A DNA stretch of 64,000 nucleotides from UBA2020 sp964551435 (GCA_964551435.1 CAZKBS010000007.1:19327-83326), one strand, 5' to 3'. Positions 44,128 through 54,176 are shown, numbered from the stretch's first letter. Made by a program: numbers and translations. The notes: generated from the letters alone by a model not told the origin.

Positions 44128-45339
44128 GTGACCATGGCGTGCCGCAAAGTCATCTATTCGAGATTGTCGAAGCCTAGCGCCCGTTCGGGCTTTACGCTGG
44201 TTGAATTTGCCATCGTGATGCTGATCTCCGGCCTTATCCTCATGGCGATCATGCAGGCCTACAAAGTTTTCGTGCAAGACAAATACCAGCGTGCCGTCTA
44301 CGAAAAGTTGGACGTTTTGAACAGCAGCTTTTCCGTCTATGCTTCCGCGACCAACAGATATCCGTGCCCGTCTGACCAGACGCTGCCCGTCGATGATCCA
44401 AATGCCGGCATAGAAAACTGCGCGGCGGCATGGGCGCTTGCCCCTGGCGCATGTATTCCCTCGGGCGGTATCTGCCGTGTGGACGGCGCGCGCAATACAC
44501 CTGCGCTCGGTTTGCCATCTCTTGATCCTGTTTTTATCGGCGGTATCCCTTATAAAACGCTGCGCGCGGGCGTGGCGAAGCCTTCGCTGCAAATGGCGTC
44601 CCTGATGGATACGCTGGATCCGTGGGGGTATCAGATGACGTATGCGGTAACAGCATCGCAGACTGATTCTCTGACGTTTGATTCAAGCTATGGCGCCATA
44701 GATATCCAGACGGAAGCCGGCGTCTCGCTCATTCAGCCGGTGGGCAGCGCCCACTTTGTGGTTGTGTCGCATGGTGAAAACAGTATGGGCGCTTTTAACG
44801 CTCGCGGACAGCGGACTTTTCCTTGTGTTGCGGGAACGGCGGATTTCGAGAACTGCGAGCGCGCGAATGCGACTTTTGTGGCGGGCCTGCGGAATATGGG
44901 TGCGGGGCCCAGCTATTATGACGACGTCATCTTGCAACGTTCCTATTCGATGTCGGAGCTTTGGAAGTTCGGGGATACAGTCAACATCATGTATAACGCC
45001 AACCCGGGTAACGTGGGGGTTGGTGTGGCTGCGCCGACAGAAAAGCTGGATATCAACGGCAATATCCGCTCCACCAACGTTCGCGCGCCCGAGATGTGCG
45101 ACCGCGGTGGTGCAAATTGCTGGGGCGCTGAAAAACTGGGCGGTAGCGGCATGACGTGTGGTGCGGCATCCGGCCCCGGAAAAGTGAAGATCATGCGCGG
45201 CATCCGAGCCGGACAGGTGGATCCGCTTTGCGTTGAAATAGATCTGCCGACGGTCATGAATAACCAGAAATGCGCGAACCCGGGTGAATATGTGGTTGGT
45301 TTTACGGCATCGGGCAATATTATCTGTGAAGTGCCTTAA
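44128..45339 (+). CDS. Large prepilin-like adhesin 1
   Basis: The 403-residue protein has a prepilin leader cleaved in ARSG|FTLVEFAIVM (Phe22, Glu26), so it enters the pilus. The ectodomain has the blocks shared with the next two genes: RYPCPSDQTLPVDDPNAGIE, GGIPYKTL, WGYQMTYAVT, SAHFVVVSHGENSMGAFN and YYDDVILQ. A phage-tail-like NVGVGVAAPTEKLDINGNIR (295-314) and a Cys pair follow, ending in CANPGEYVVGF. It starts at GTG (44128) after GGGGGGAG, or ATG six bases later. It is probably a minor, tip-located pilin with a binding role. Confidence 0.78.
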   Translation: MTMACRKVIYSRLSKPSARSGFTLVEFAIVMLISGLILMAIMQAYKVFVQDKYQRAVYEKLDVLNSSFSVYASATNRYPCPSDQTLPVDDPNAGIENCAAAWALAPGACIPSGGICRVDGARNTPALGLPSLDPVFIGGIPYKTLRAGVAKPSLQMASLMDTLDPWGYQMTYAVTASQTDSLTFDSSYGAIDIQTEAGVSLIQPVGSAHFVVVSHGENSMGAFNARGQRTFPCVAGTADFENCERANATFVAGLRNMGAGPSYYDDVILQRSYSMSELWKFGDTVNIMYNANPGNVGVGVAAPTEKLDINGNIRSTNVRAPEMCDRGGANCWGAEKLGGSGMTCGAASGPGKVKIMRGIRAGQVDPLCVEIDLPTVMNNQKCANPGEYVVGFTASGNIICEVP

Positions 45340-45459
45340 AGCGCCTATTTGATTGATATCATTGCCCTATCCATGGGGGTAAGAACTTGTTAATCCTTTC
45401 TTCAAGTTTCAAAATGTAGAATGATTAGAGTGATGTAGAGTGCTCAGGGGGCGCTGCGA

Positions 45460-47028
45460 ATGATTCTAGGTGCGCATGTGACGTTGAAAAGAACAGCAGG
45501 CTTTTCGTTGATAGAGCTGGCGATCATGATGACGATCGTCGGTCTTTTCGTGGCGACGGCGGCGCAGACATACAACCTCTATACCAAGCGTACGGCGATG
45601 AACAGTACGCTTGAAAAGAAAAACAATATCGAGATTGCCCTTGGTAAATTTATGTCAACTAACGGTCGTCTGCCGTGTCCGGCTGATCCTGCGTTGCCTG
45701 TCGGTCATGCAAATGCGGGCCGCGAAAATTGCCGCCCGAATAACGTGGCCTATCCGACACTCGCTTGTAACGCGACCAACTCTCTCTGCCGCATTGAAGG
45801 CGCGCGAAGTTTCGTTTTTCCCGCGGCCGGGACAACCGTGCTGGGTACGGTTCCTGCAAACACGGGGCCTGAGCGTGTACTGAGAGGGGCTATCCCTTAC
45901 GCGACATTGGGACTCGCCCCGCGCGACGCCTATGACGGCTGGGGCAGTATGTTCACCTATGCAGTAACCGAAATGCTGGCGAGCAGCTATTTTCTGTCGC
46001 AGGGTAGCGTCACGAATAACTGCGTAGAGGTTTGCGGCACCGCCAAGGAGGGCAACAACCTGACTCTCAGTGCGGGTCCCGGACGCGTGTTGACGGATGT
46101 TATTTTCGCCTCCTATGGTACACCGACGGGCTCTTGCGCCGGTTTTACTACAAGCAGTTGTCATGCCTCTGTCAGCACGGACAAGGTGCGCACGGCCTTT
46201 CAGGGGCGTGCATCCGCATCCTATGGCGCAACGAATGCTAACTTTGGCGACCCCTGCAGAGGTACTTTCAAACGTCTTTCCGTGATCATGCGTGCCTGTG
46301 AAGCGACGGCGTCGGTAAGCTTCAACGAAGCGAACGGCGCGATCGATCACCGCCGCTGGGACGATGGAAGTGCGGCGGATATCAAACGCCGTAACCCCAA
46401 CGTGGTTGTGGGGGGCTTTCAGGCTTTTGACAGCTGGATGCTGGCGGTGGTTTCTCACGGCCCTGACCGCAAGGGCGGCTGGAACGCGCAGGGGGCGATG
46501 CCTATTCCCTGTAACGGTGTCGGGCGCGATGTGATTAACTGCACGATGACCAGTTCTTCTTTCGTCGACCAGAGCTATGTTTCGACCAAGCCGGGCACCT
46601 TATTCTACGACGATGCTTTCGTGTCGACCTCGCCTATCCGTGAAAGCGACAAATGGCATTTCTCGACCATTTCCGCCATCCGCAACAAGGAAGGGACGAT
46701 GGTGGGTATCGGTACCGATACGCCGGGCACGGCGCTTGACGTCATCGGTGCCGTGCGGGCACAGGATAGCGAAAGCACCTCCTATTGCAACAGCGCAGGC
46801 GGGGCGTGCTTCGAGCCGCGCATTATCGGCGGCACCGGTATTTCCTGCAGCGGCGGCTGGATGAAGGGCATCGTCAACGGCGCCCCTGTTTGCGAAACAA
46901 AGGTCAACACCACGCAAATCGTCAGTGGCGTAGGTAGCTGTGCGGCGGGGTCTTATTTGATAGGCTTCTGCGCGAACGGCACAAGATTGTGCAAGACGCC
47001 AGGCAACCCTGATCCGGTCTGTCCGTGA
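45460..47028 (+). CDS. Large prepilin-like adhesin 2 with SUEL lectin domain
   Basis: The 522-residue protein has prepilin cleavage in RTAG|FSLIELAIMM (Phe15, Glu19) and the shared blocks LPCPADPALPVGHANAGREN, RGAIPYATL, WGSMFTYAVTE, LAVVSHGPDRKGGWNAQG, FYDDAFV, VGIGTDTPGTALDVIGAVRA and CAAGSYLIGF. Inserted after FTYAVTE, residues 199-281 form a SUEL/Gal-lectin domain: VIFASYGTPTGSC, SSCHASVSTDKV and NFGDPCRGTFKRLSVIMRAC are the family hallmarks. SUEL domains bind galactose or rhamnose, so this is a strong candidate sugar-binding tip adhesin. The next gene starts within its stop codon. Confidence 0.85.
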   Translation: MILGAHVTLKRTAGFSLIELAIMMTIVGLFVATAAQTYNLYTKRTAMNSTLEKKNNIEIALGKFMSTNGRLPCPADPALPVGHANAGRENCRPNNVAYPTLACNATNSLCRIEGARSFVFPAAGTTVLGTVPANTGPERVLRGAIPYATLGLAPRDAYDGWGSMFTYAVTEMLASSYFLSQGSVTNNCVEVCGTAKEGNNLTLSAGPGRVLTDVIFASYGTPTGSCAGFTTSSCHASVSTDKVRTAFQGRASASYGATNANFGDPCRGTFKRLSVIMRACEATASVSFNEANGAIDHRRWDDGSAADIKRRNPNVVVGGFQAFDSWMLAVVSHGPDRKGGWNAQGAMPIPCNGVGRDVINCTMTSSSFVDQSYVSTKPGTLFYDDAFVSTSPIRESDKWHFSTISAIRNKEGTMVGIGTDTPGTALDVIGAVRAQDSESTSYCNSAGGACFEPRIIGGTGISCSGGWMKGIVNGAPVCETKVNTTQIVSGVGSCAAGSYLIGFCANGTRLCKTPGNPDPVCP

Positions 47029-47051
47029 TGAGGGGAAACAAGGGGGATGGG

Positions 47052-49241
47052 ATGAAAGCGAATGTCGGGGGCAATATGAACGGGCAACCAATCCGCAAAG
47101 ACAGCGGTTATACGCTTATCGAGATGGCGATTGTTATTTCCGTACTTGGTATGGTTGTCGCTGCTTTTGTGTCGGCTTATGCGCTGTATCACAAAAATCA
47201 GGTCGAGATCACCACGTTGTCGAACGCGAACCGTGTGGTAAACGCGCTGGGTCATTTTCTTGTGCAAAATGGCCGTTATCCGTGTCCTGCCCGTATGGAC
47301 GTTGCGCGTGACGATCCTGCCTATGGTATGGAAACCAACTGCGCAGATACATCGCTGGCCGTTGGCAACTGCGCGAACGGGCTTTGCATTGAACAAGGAG
47401 AAAGACAGGTCAACACCAACCCCAATCCGGGCGCTGCCGTCAATATCACGCCGCGCGTGCGGCGCGGTGCAGTGCCTTTCCGCATTCTGGGTCTGCCGGA
47501 GAGCGCGGCAGAGGATGGCAATAAAGTCCGCATGTATTATGCCGTCACCGAAAACCTGACCAACACGGCAACCTACCGCAAAGACGCCGGTGGTATTTCC
47601 GTTATCAACGCCGATGACGTATCTTTGGTGACGCCCAACAGCTCTGCTCACTTCGTTGTGTTCAGCGTGGGCAATGACCGCCGAGGGGCGGTGACCCGAT
47701 ATGGCCAGATGACACGTCCTTGCGGCGACCCCGCCGTGCAGTTGGATGCCATCAACTGCAGCACATCGACAGTTGCGCCAAACCAGTTCGCAAGATACCG
47801 CATGGCAGATCACAGCCGCAGCGATAATGCCCGCCATTACGATGACTATATGCGCCATTATGCTTCCGTCGAAACGCCGCTATGGCGTGTAACGGGCGCG
47901 ACCAGCACTGACATTGTCGATTTGATTGATGTGGGTGCGGGCGGCCGCGTGGGTGTGGGCGTCAGCTCCCCCGGTGCGCCGGTGCATGTCGTGGGCGATG
48001 TACGTACGAGTGAGGGGCTTCTGGTCCGTCAGATATGTAACCCGACGGGCGGCGATTGTTTCATGGTCGACGCCATCGGCGGTGATGATTCAAACCCGCC
48101 CACGGCAGCCTTGCAGTGTAACAACCCCGCACACCCCGACTATGACGCGGCGAAGCCTTATGTAATCGGCTATGCGTATGGCAAGGCTGTATGCGGCACG
48201 GGCAACGAGCCTATCCGCTGCCCCGCAGGCAAAATTCTGCGCGGAGTGGCGGCCGACGGCACGCTGACTTGCGACGCAGTAACGGGCTGTGCGCCCATCA
48301 CTGTCAATATGTGCCAAATAAACGGCGTGTGGGAACAGGCCTTCATCCCCTCGGGCATTACGGGCCAAGTTTACACGACGGATGTTTTTGGGGCGTCTTT
48401 CCGCCGCACCTATCGCTGCACGAACGGTAACTGGTCTTTGCAAAGCTCCAGCGGTTCTTGCAACTGCACGGCGGTCAATAACCAGATCGTCAACGTTGCG
48501 TGTAACACCGTTTTCGGCGGCCCTGCAGCCGGCTGGACGGGGGTGGCAACGCGCACATTCTCCCGCGTATGCCCCTCTGGCGCGGAAACCTATGGGCCGA
48601 TCGACGCCAGCGGCTGCGCCTGTGTGAATCTTGCAGGCACGCCGGAAAACCGGACCTGTCAGCAATCGCCGTTCAACTATCCGGCCGGCTATGCATGCCC
48701 GGCGGGTCAATCGCCGAAGCAATACCGCGACTGGACCTGCACGGGTCCGCAATCGGGTACATATACGGCCTATTCTGCTGTGCCGGGGTCTGACTGCTGC
48801 ACTTGCGCGGCGGGCGTCCGCTCGACGCAGGAGGTTCCTTGCGGCGCGGGTTATACCGGTACGAAACAGCAGGAACATTTTACTGCCTGCCCGGGTTACA
48901 CGGCTTGGACGGATACCGGCGTCAACAGCTGCGTTTGCAATACCAGCCTGATTGAAACGGGCACGCAAGCCTGCCCCGACGGTCAGGTCGGCGTGATCCA
49001 GCGCCGTCGCGACTGGAACTGCGCTGCATCGCCGCCGGCCTGGGGCGACTGGTATACGACCAGCGATAACTGCGGCCCTGTAACCTATCAGTGGGTGCCG
49101 AAGACCACGGGTCATGGCCCTTATGGAATCGCGCTGAGCAATACGGCGGGTACGACTTGCTCAAGCGCTGGTGCGCAGGCTGCATGTTCCTATCCGGCGA
49201 CGGGCGGCTATACGCACTACGACTCCTGCCGCTGCGAATAA
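47052..49241 (+). CDS. Large prepilin-like adhesin 3 with Cys-rich repeat tail
   Basis: The roughly 729-residue protein has prepilin cleavage in KDSG|YTLIEMAIVI and the blocks shared with its two neighbours (RYPCPARMDVARDDP, RGAVPFRILGL, SAHFVVFSVGNDRRGAV, HYDDYM, VGVGVSSPGAPVHVVGDVR). The unique C-terminal 340 residues are Cys-rich. Four modules each begin with C-x-C (coding at about 48459, 48615, 48798 and 48930) and often contain a later aromatic-x-C. Many disulfides and secretion to the cell surface are likely. The start at 47052 follows AAGGGGG; a GTG at 47025 overlapping the upstream stop is the alternative and would couple the two genes. Confidence 0.78.
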   Translation: MKANVGGNMNGQPIRKDSGYTLIEMAIVISVLGMVVAAFVSAYALYHKNQVEITTLSNANRVVNALGHFLVQNGRYPCPARMDVARDDPAYGMETNCADTSLAVGNCANGLCIEQGERQVNTNPNPGAAVNITPRVRRGAVPFRILGLPESAAEDGNKVRMYYAVTENLTNTATYRKDAGGISVINADDVSLVTPNSSAHFVVFSVGNDRRGAVTRYGQMTRPCGDPAVQLDAINCSTSTVAPNQFARYRMADHSRSDNARHYDDYMRHYASVETPLWRVTGATSTDIVDLIDVGAGGRVGVGVSSPGAPVHVVGDVRTSEGLLVRQICNPTGGDCFMVDAIGGDDSNPPTAALQCNNPAHPDYDAAKPYVIGYAYGKAVCGTGNEPIRCPAGKILRGVAADGTLTCDAVTGCAPITVNMCQINGVWEQAFIPSGITGQVYTTDVFGASFRRTYRCTNGNWSLQSSSGSCNCTAVNNQIVNVACNTVFGGPAAGWTGVATRTFSRVCPSGAETYGPIDASGCACVNLAGTPENRTCQQSPFNYPAGYACPAGQSPKQYRDWTCTGPQSGTYTAYSAVPGSDCCTCAAGVRSTQEVPCGAGYTGTKQQEHFTACPGYTAWTDTGVNSCVCNTSLIETGTQACPDGQVGVIQRRRDWNCAASPPAWGDWYTTSDNCGPVTYQWVPKTTGHGPYGIALSNTAGTTCSSAGAQAACSYPATGGYTHYDSCRCE

Positions 49242-49279
49242 AATCGCGGCAGTGGGGCGGTGGTTGTGATGCGGTCTGT

Positions 49280-50431
49280 TTAGGCGCGGAACCAGCCTTT
49301 GAGGATATCGAGATAAATATCGGCGAGCGCGTGCATGTCGGAAACGGCCACGCGCTCGTCGGTTTTGTGCATGGTCTCGCCGACGATGCCGAATTCGATG
49401 ACGGGGCAGTGGTTTTTGATATAGCGCGCATCCGATGTGCCGCCTGACGTGCTCAGTTCGGGCGTGCGGCCGGTGTGTTTGCGGATGGTCTCTACAATCA
49501 AGTCCGAATGAGTGCCGGGGGCGGTATAAAAACTCTCCCCGCCGACACGGATGTCGAGGTGATAGGGAATACCTGCGGCATCCAGCGTTTCGCGGATTTT
49601 GCTTTCCAGCGTTTTGCCGCTCCAAAGGCTGTTGAATCGGATATTGAACGTCGCGCGGGCGCGGGCGGGTATCACGTTTTCCGCCTTGTTGCCGATATCG
49701 ATGTTCACAACCTCGAGGTTCGAGGGCTGGAAATGCTCATTGCCACTGTCCAGCACCAGCGCATCAAGCGCGCCGAGCAGCTTGACCAGTTTCGGTATCG
49801 GATTGTCCGCCAGATGCGGATAGGCAACGTGGCCCTGTTTCCCCTCGACGGACAAAAAGCCCGTGAAGGTGCCGCGGCGGCCGATTTTAATCATATCGCC
49901 CAGTTTTTCGCGCGATGTCGGCTCCCCCAACAGACAGAAATCGATTTTCTCGCCGTGCTCTTCCAGCCACTTCAGCATTTTGGGGGTGCCGTTGATGGAG
50001 GGGCCTTCCTCGTCGCCGGTAATCAGAAAGCTGATGGAGCCTTGCGGTTTGCGCTCTTCAAGAAAACGCAATACGGCGGAAACGAAACAGGCAATCGGCC
50101 CTTTCATATCGGCGGCGCCGCGGCCGCAGACGTATCCGTCGCGCACGTCACCGCCAAAGGGATCAAAACTCCAGCCCGCCACATCGCCCACCGGCACAAC
50201 GTCGGTGTGGCCGGCAAAACAGAAATGCGGCGCAGCCGTGCCCCAGCGGGCATAAAGATTGTCCACATCCGGCGTATCGACGTCGGAGAATTTGAGGCGA
50301 TGGCAAACAAACCCCGCCTTGGAAAGGATGCCTTCGAGCAGGTCGAGCGCGCCTCCCTCCGCCGGTGTGACGCTGGGGCAGCGCAGCAGCGCTTGTAAAA
50401 CCTCTACGGGGTTTTTCTCGGCGGCGGTCAT
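49280..50431 (-). CDS. dapE: Succinyl-diaminopimelate desuccinylase
   Basis: DapE removes succinate from N-succinyl-LL-diaminopimelate in lysine and peptidoglycan precursor synthesis. The 383-residue M20 metallohydrolase has FAGHTDVVPVGD with the first zinc His, GRGAADMKGPIACF with the bridging Asp, the catalytic Glu pair in ITGDEEGPSINGTPK, and TSGGTSDARYIK near the end. It lies six bases after dapD and converges on the last adhesin gene. Confidence 0.96.
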   Translation of the reverse strand: MTAAEKNPVEVLQALLRCPSVTPAEGGALDLLEGILSKAGFVCHRLKFSDVDTPDVDNLYARWGTAAPHFCFAGHTDVVPVGDVAGWSFDPFGGDVRDGYVCGRGAADMKGPIACFVSAVLRFLEERKPQGSISFLITGDEEGPSINGTPKMLKWLEEHGEKIDFCLLGEPTSREKLGDMIKIGRRGTFTGFLSVEGKQGHVAYPHLADNPIPKLVKLLGALDALVLDSGNEHFQPSNLEVVNIDIGNKAENVIPARARATFNIRFNSLWSGKTLESKIRETLDAAGIPYHLDIRVGGESFYTAPGTHSDLIVETIRKHTGRTPELSTSGGTSDARYIKNHCPVIEFGIVGETMHKTDERVAVSDMHALADIYLDILKGWFRA

Positions 50432-50437
50432 GCTTGC

Positions 50438-51283
<846 letters not shown>

Positions 51284-51313
51284 TTTTATCCCTCTTGCTG
51301 TGCTTATGTGCTG

Positions 51314-51967
51314 TTATTTGAATTTCTGTTCGAACCACGCGGTCAGGCGGTCGGCGCGGTGGTGGATGTGACGGTCATCGGCGGGCGCGCTCTGGTCGGG
51401 GCCATGCAGCCACACGGTGGTCATGCCCAGATCATGCGCGGGCTTCAGGTTGATCTCCATATCCTCGAACATGCAGGCGGATTTGGGGTTCACGCCATGA
51501 CGGTAGAGAAAGGTGTGATAGGTATCCATCTGCGGCTTGGGCCAGTATCCGGCATCTTCGATGGCGAAAACGCCGTCAAAATGACCCGCGATACCCAGAT
51601 GGTCGATCATCCGCAGGGAGAAATGCTTGGGCGCGTTGGTAAAGACAACCTTGCGGCCTGCAAGGCGCGACAGGCCGTCCTGCGTCATGGCGCAGGGGGC
51701 GATGAGGCTATAGTCGATATCATGCACATAGGTCAGGAAATCGGCGGGATCAAGGCCATGTTCCGTCATCAGCCCGCGCAGCGTGGTGCCGTAGGTTTTA
51801 TAGTAATGCTTGCGCAGGCGCGCGGCTTCTTCCTTGTCGGTCTTCAGAAAATCCGCGACGAAATCGGTCATGCGCGTGGCGACCAGCTCGAAAATATGAC
51901 GCTCCGCATCGTAGAGCGTGTTGTCGAGATCGAAAACCCAGGTGTCGATGTGGCTGAAATCCTGCAT
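51314..51967 (-). CDS. HAD-family pyrimidine 5'-nucleotidase
   Basis: The 217-residue HAD hydrolase has motif I DLDNTLYDAE, motif II VFTNAPKHF, a motif III Lys in KPQMDTYH and motif IV FEDMEINL. Proteins of this type dephosphorylate pyrimidine nucleotides in other bacteria and the gene is often next to dapD in alphaproteobacteria. Start at 51967: the ATG overlaps the recR stop (TGATG). Substrate specificity here is not proven. Confidence 0.85.
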   Translation of the reverse strand: MQDFSHIDTWVFDLDNTLYDAERHIFELVATRMTDFVADFLKTDKEEAARLRKHYYKTYGTTLRGLMTEHGLDPADFLTYVHDIDYSLIAPCAMTQDGLSRLAGRKVVFTNAPKHFSLRMIDHLGIAGHFDGVFAIEDAGYWPKPQMDTYHTFLYRHGVNPKSACMFEDMEINLKPAHDLGMTTVWLHGPDQSAPADDRHIHHRADRLTAWFEQKFK

Positions 51968-52560
51968 CACACGGACTTTCGTGCGCGCAGCGCGGCCTGC
52001 AGGGTGCCGTCGTCCAGATAATCAATCTGTCCGCCAATCGGCACGCCATGCGCCAGCTGGCTGATGCCGACGTTGCAGGGTTGCAGGCAATCGGCGATGT
52101 AATGTGCGGTGGTCTGGCCGTCGATGGTGGCGTTGAGTGCCAGAATAACCTCGCGCACGGCGCTGTCGGCGGCGCGGCGGGTCAGGTGCGGAATAGACAA
52201 ATCTTCGGGCGTGATGCCGTCCAGTGCCGACAGGGTGCCGCCCAGCACATGGTAATACCCGCGGAACGAGCCGGTTTTTTCAATCGCCCAAAGGTCCGAA
52301 ATATCCTCGACCACGCAAAGCAGGCTGCGGTCGCGCGCGCTGTCGCTGCAAATCGCGCAAGGGGCGCAGGTGTCGAGGTTGTGACATTCCGGGCATTCGG
52401 TAATGACCTCCGCCGCGCGGCCAAGCGCCTGCGACAGCGGCAGCATCAGGCTTTCGCGGTTTTTTAAAAGATGCAGCGCGGCGCGGCGGGCGGAACGCGG
52501 GCCCATGCCGGGCAGGCGCGCCAGAAGCTTCATCAGATGTTCGATATCGGTGCCAATCAT
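51967..52560 (-). CDS. recR: Recombination mediator protein RecR
   Basis: RecR, with RecO and RecF, loads RecA at gaps. The 197-residue protein has the N-terminal helix-hairpin-helix (ARLPGMGPRSARRAALHLL), the four-Cys zinc motif (CPECHNLDTCAPCAIC), the Toprim core (CVVEDISDLWAIEKTG) and the C-terminal Walker-like segment. It is not beside dnaX-ybaB as in many genomes but heads a transcript into the nucleotidase and dap genes. Confidence 0.96.
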   Translation of the reverse strand: MIGTDIEHLMKLLARLPGMGPRSARRAALHLLKNRESLMLPLSQALGRAAEVITECPECHNLDTCAPCAICSDSARDRSLLCVVEDISDLWAIEKTGSFRGYYHVLGGTLSALDGITPEDLSIPHLTRRAADSAVREVILALNATIDGQTTAHYIADCLQPCNVGISQLAHGVPIGGQIDYLDDGTLQAALRARKSV

Positions 52561-52633
52561 GGGGGCGATTATACCCGTTTCGAGGGCTGTATTGCCAGCC
52601 CCGTTTCGTTAAATATCCGTCATAAAAGCGGCT

Positions 52634-53329
52634 TTAGCGGATGGTGACCGACAGGTCGCCAATGCCGTCGATATGCGCATCGACCTTGTCGCCGCTGACC
52701 AGCGGGCCGACGCCTGCGGGCGTGCCGGTCATCAGGATATCGCCGGGCTGCAGGGTGATAAAACGTGACAGGAGCGCAATCAGCCGCGGCAGCGGCCAGA
52801 TCATGTCGGACAGCTGCCCGTCCTGCCGCGTTTCCCCGTTTACCGACAGCTGTATCGCGCCCTGCGGCAGGCCGTCCAGCGTGGCGGCGGGGATAAGAAG
52901 GCCGCAGGGGCTGGCGTGGTCGAAGCCTTTGGCAAGGTCCCACGGTTTGCCGCCGTCCTTGGCCAGTTTTTGCAAGTCGCGCCGCGTGAGGTCGAGGCCC
53001 ACCGTATAGCCGAACACATGCGCCATGGCGCTGTTTTCCGGGATGTTCGCCCCACCCATGCCCAGCGCGGCGACCAGTTCGACCTCGTGGTGCAGGGATG
53101 CAGTTTCGGGCGGGTAGGGGATGATATCGCCATCATGCGCCAGACTGTCGGCGGGCTTCATGAAAAAAAACGGGATGCCTTCGGTGGTGCCTGCCTTCGC
53201 CCCCATTTCGGCGGCGTGCAGGGCATAGTTTTGTCCAACGCAAAAAATACGCCGCACCGGAAAAACCTCCCGCCGGCCTGCGACAGGCAGAAAGGGCGGC
53301 GGCGGCGGCGGAAACACATATCCGGTCAT
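52634..53329 (-). CDS. Fumarylacetoacetate hydrolase family protein
   Basis: The 231-residue protein has the FAH fold signatures: FCVGQNYALHAAEMG, FFFMKPADSL, the metal-binding LHHEVELVAALG, YTVGLDLTRRDLQ, LAKGFDHASPCG and LMTGTPAGVGPL. Such enzymes split C-C bonds of acylpyruvates or decarboxylate oxaloacetate; the substrate here is unknown. The start overlaps the upstream reductase stop by four bases. The N-terminus has an unusual run of Pro (PPPPPPFLP). Confidence 0.88.
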   Translation of the reverse strand: MTGYVFPPPPPPFLPVAGRREVFPVRRIFCVGQNYALHAAEMGAKAGTTEGIPFFFMKPADSLAHDGDIIPYPPETASLHHEVELVAALGMGGANIPENSAMAHVFGYTVGLDLTRRDLQKLAKDGGKPWDLAKGFDHASPCGLLIPAATLDGLPQGAIQLSVNGETRQDGQLSDMIWPLPRLIALLSRFITLQPGDILMTGTPAGVGPLVSGDKVDAHIDGIGDLSVTIR

Positions 53330-54069
53330 GGGGTTTGTCCTTCTTTGGGCTGCCAGGCGTCGCTGAATATACGCTCTTTGTCGGCGCCGAGGTCCAGAAG
53401 CGCGAGCAGGGTTGCCGCGACCATCGGCGGCGGGCCTGCCAGATAGATGTCAAAATCGCCAAGGTGCGGGAAATCTTCCGCCAGCGCAGCGCTGACAAAG
53501 CCGCGGCGCAGCGGCGTTTCTTCGGCCGCATCCGACAGCACGGGAATATAGCTGAAGCGCGGGTGTTTCTGGCCAAGCGCGCGGAAATGACGGTCAAGGT
53601 ACAGCTGTGTTTCATCGCGCACGCCCCAGTACAGATGACAGGGCGACGCACCGGCAGCGGCCAGATGCGCCTCCAGTATCGATTTGACGGGGGCAACGCC
53701 CAGACCGCCCGCCAGTGCCAGCAGCGGCCGCGCCCCGCCACGCCAGTAACTGTGGCCGAAGGGCCCTTCGAGGGTGATGCTGCTACCGGGGCGGGTTTGC
53801 GTGGTCAGCACATCGCTGAGCCCGCCTTGCCCTGCGCTGCGGATATGAAATTCGATGAAGTCTTCGTCCGGCGCGCTGGCAATCGAATAGGGGCGGGCGG
53901 GAAAATCGCCCAGACGCAGATGTGCGTATTGCCCGGCGCGGAATTTAAAGGGCTGACGCTGGTCAAGCTCGACACGCAGGATGCGCGTATCGCCCATCAC
54001 ATCTTCGATGGAAATAATCCGCGCATCAAAAGCGGCGGGGGTATCGGGTGATGTGGGTTTGCCGTTCAT
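53326..54069 (-). CDS. NAD(P)H-dependent flavin oxidoreductase (ferredoxin reductase fold)
   Basis: The 247-residue protein has the FAD-binding RPYSIASAP motif, LEGPFGHSYW, the pyridine-nucleotide-binding LAGGLGVAPVKSIL, a Y.GVRD segment (YWGVRDETQLYL) and YLAGPPPMV. No 2Fe-2S ferredoxin domain is fused, so it resembles flavin reductase (Fre) or the reductase module of ring-hydroxylating systems lacking the ferredoxin part. It overlaps the FAH-family gene, suggesting a joint catabolic role that sequence alone does not define. Confidence 0.85.
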   Translation of the reverse strand: MNGKPTSPDTPAAFDARIISIEDVMGDTRILRVELDQRQPFKFRAGQYAHLRLGDFPARPYSIASAPDEDFIEFHIRSAGQGGLSDVLTTQTRPGSSITLEGPFGHSYWRGGARPLLALAGGLGVAPVKSILEAHLAAAGASPCHLYWGVRDETQLYLDRHFRALGQKHPRFSYIPVLSDAAEETPLRRGFVSAALAEDFPHLGDFDIYLAGPPPMVAATLLALLDLGADKERIFSDAWQPKEGQTP

Positions 54070-54111
54070 GGGGTGCGCAGCGGATGAAAGTGTGGGGTTT
54101 CGGTGAAAACA

Positions 54112-54146
54112 TTCAGGCCTCCCGCCAAGATAGGGGGAGGCCTGAA
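54112..54146 (-). terminator. Hairpin terminator after the Ala/Pro-rich gene
   Basis: TTCAGGCCTCCC (54112-54123) and GGGAGGCCTGAA (54135-54146) form a perfect 12-base stem, with TGTTTTC following on the minus strand. Confidence 0.65.
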
Positions 54147-54176
54147 AAAGTCAAGTTTTGAAGGCTTTAAGCCGCC

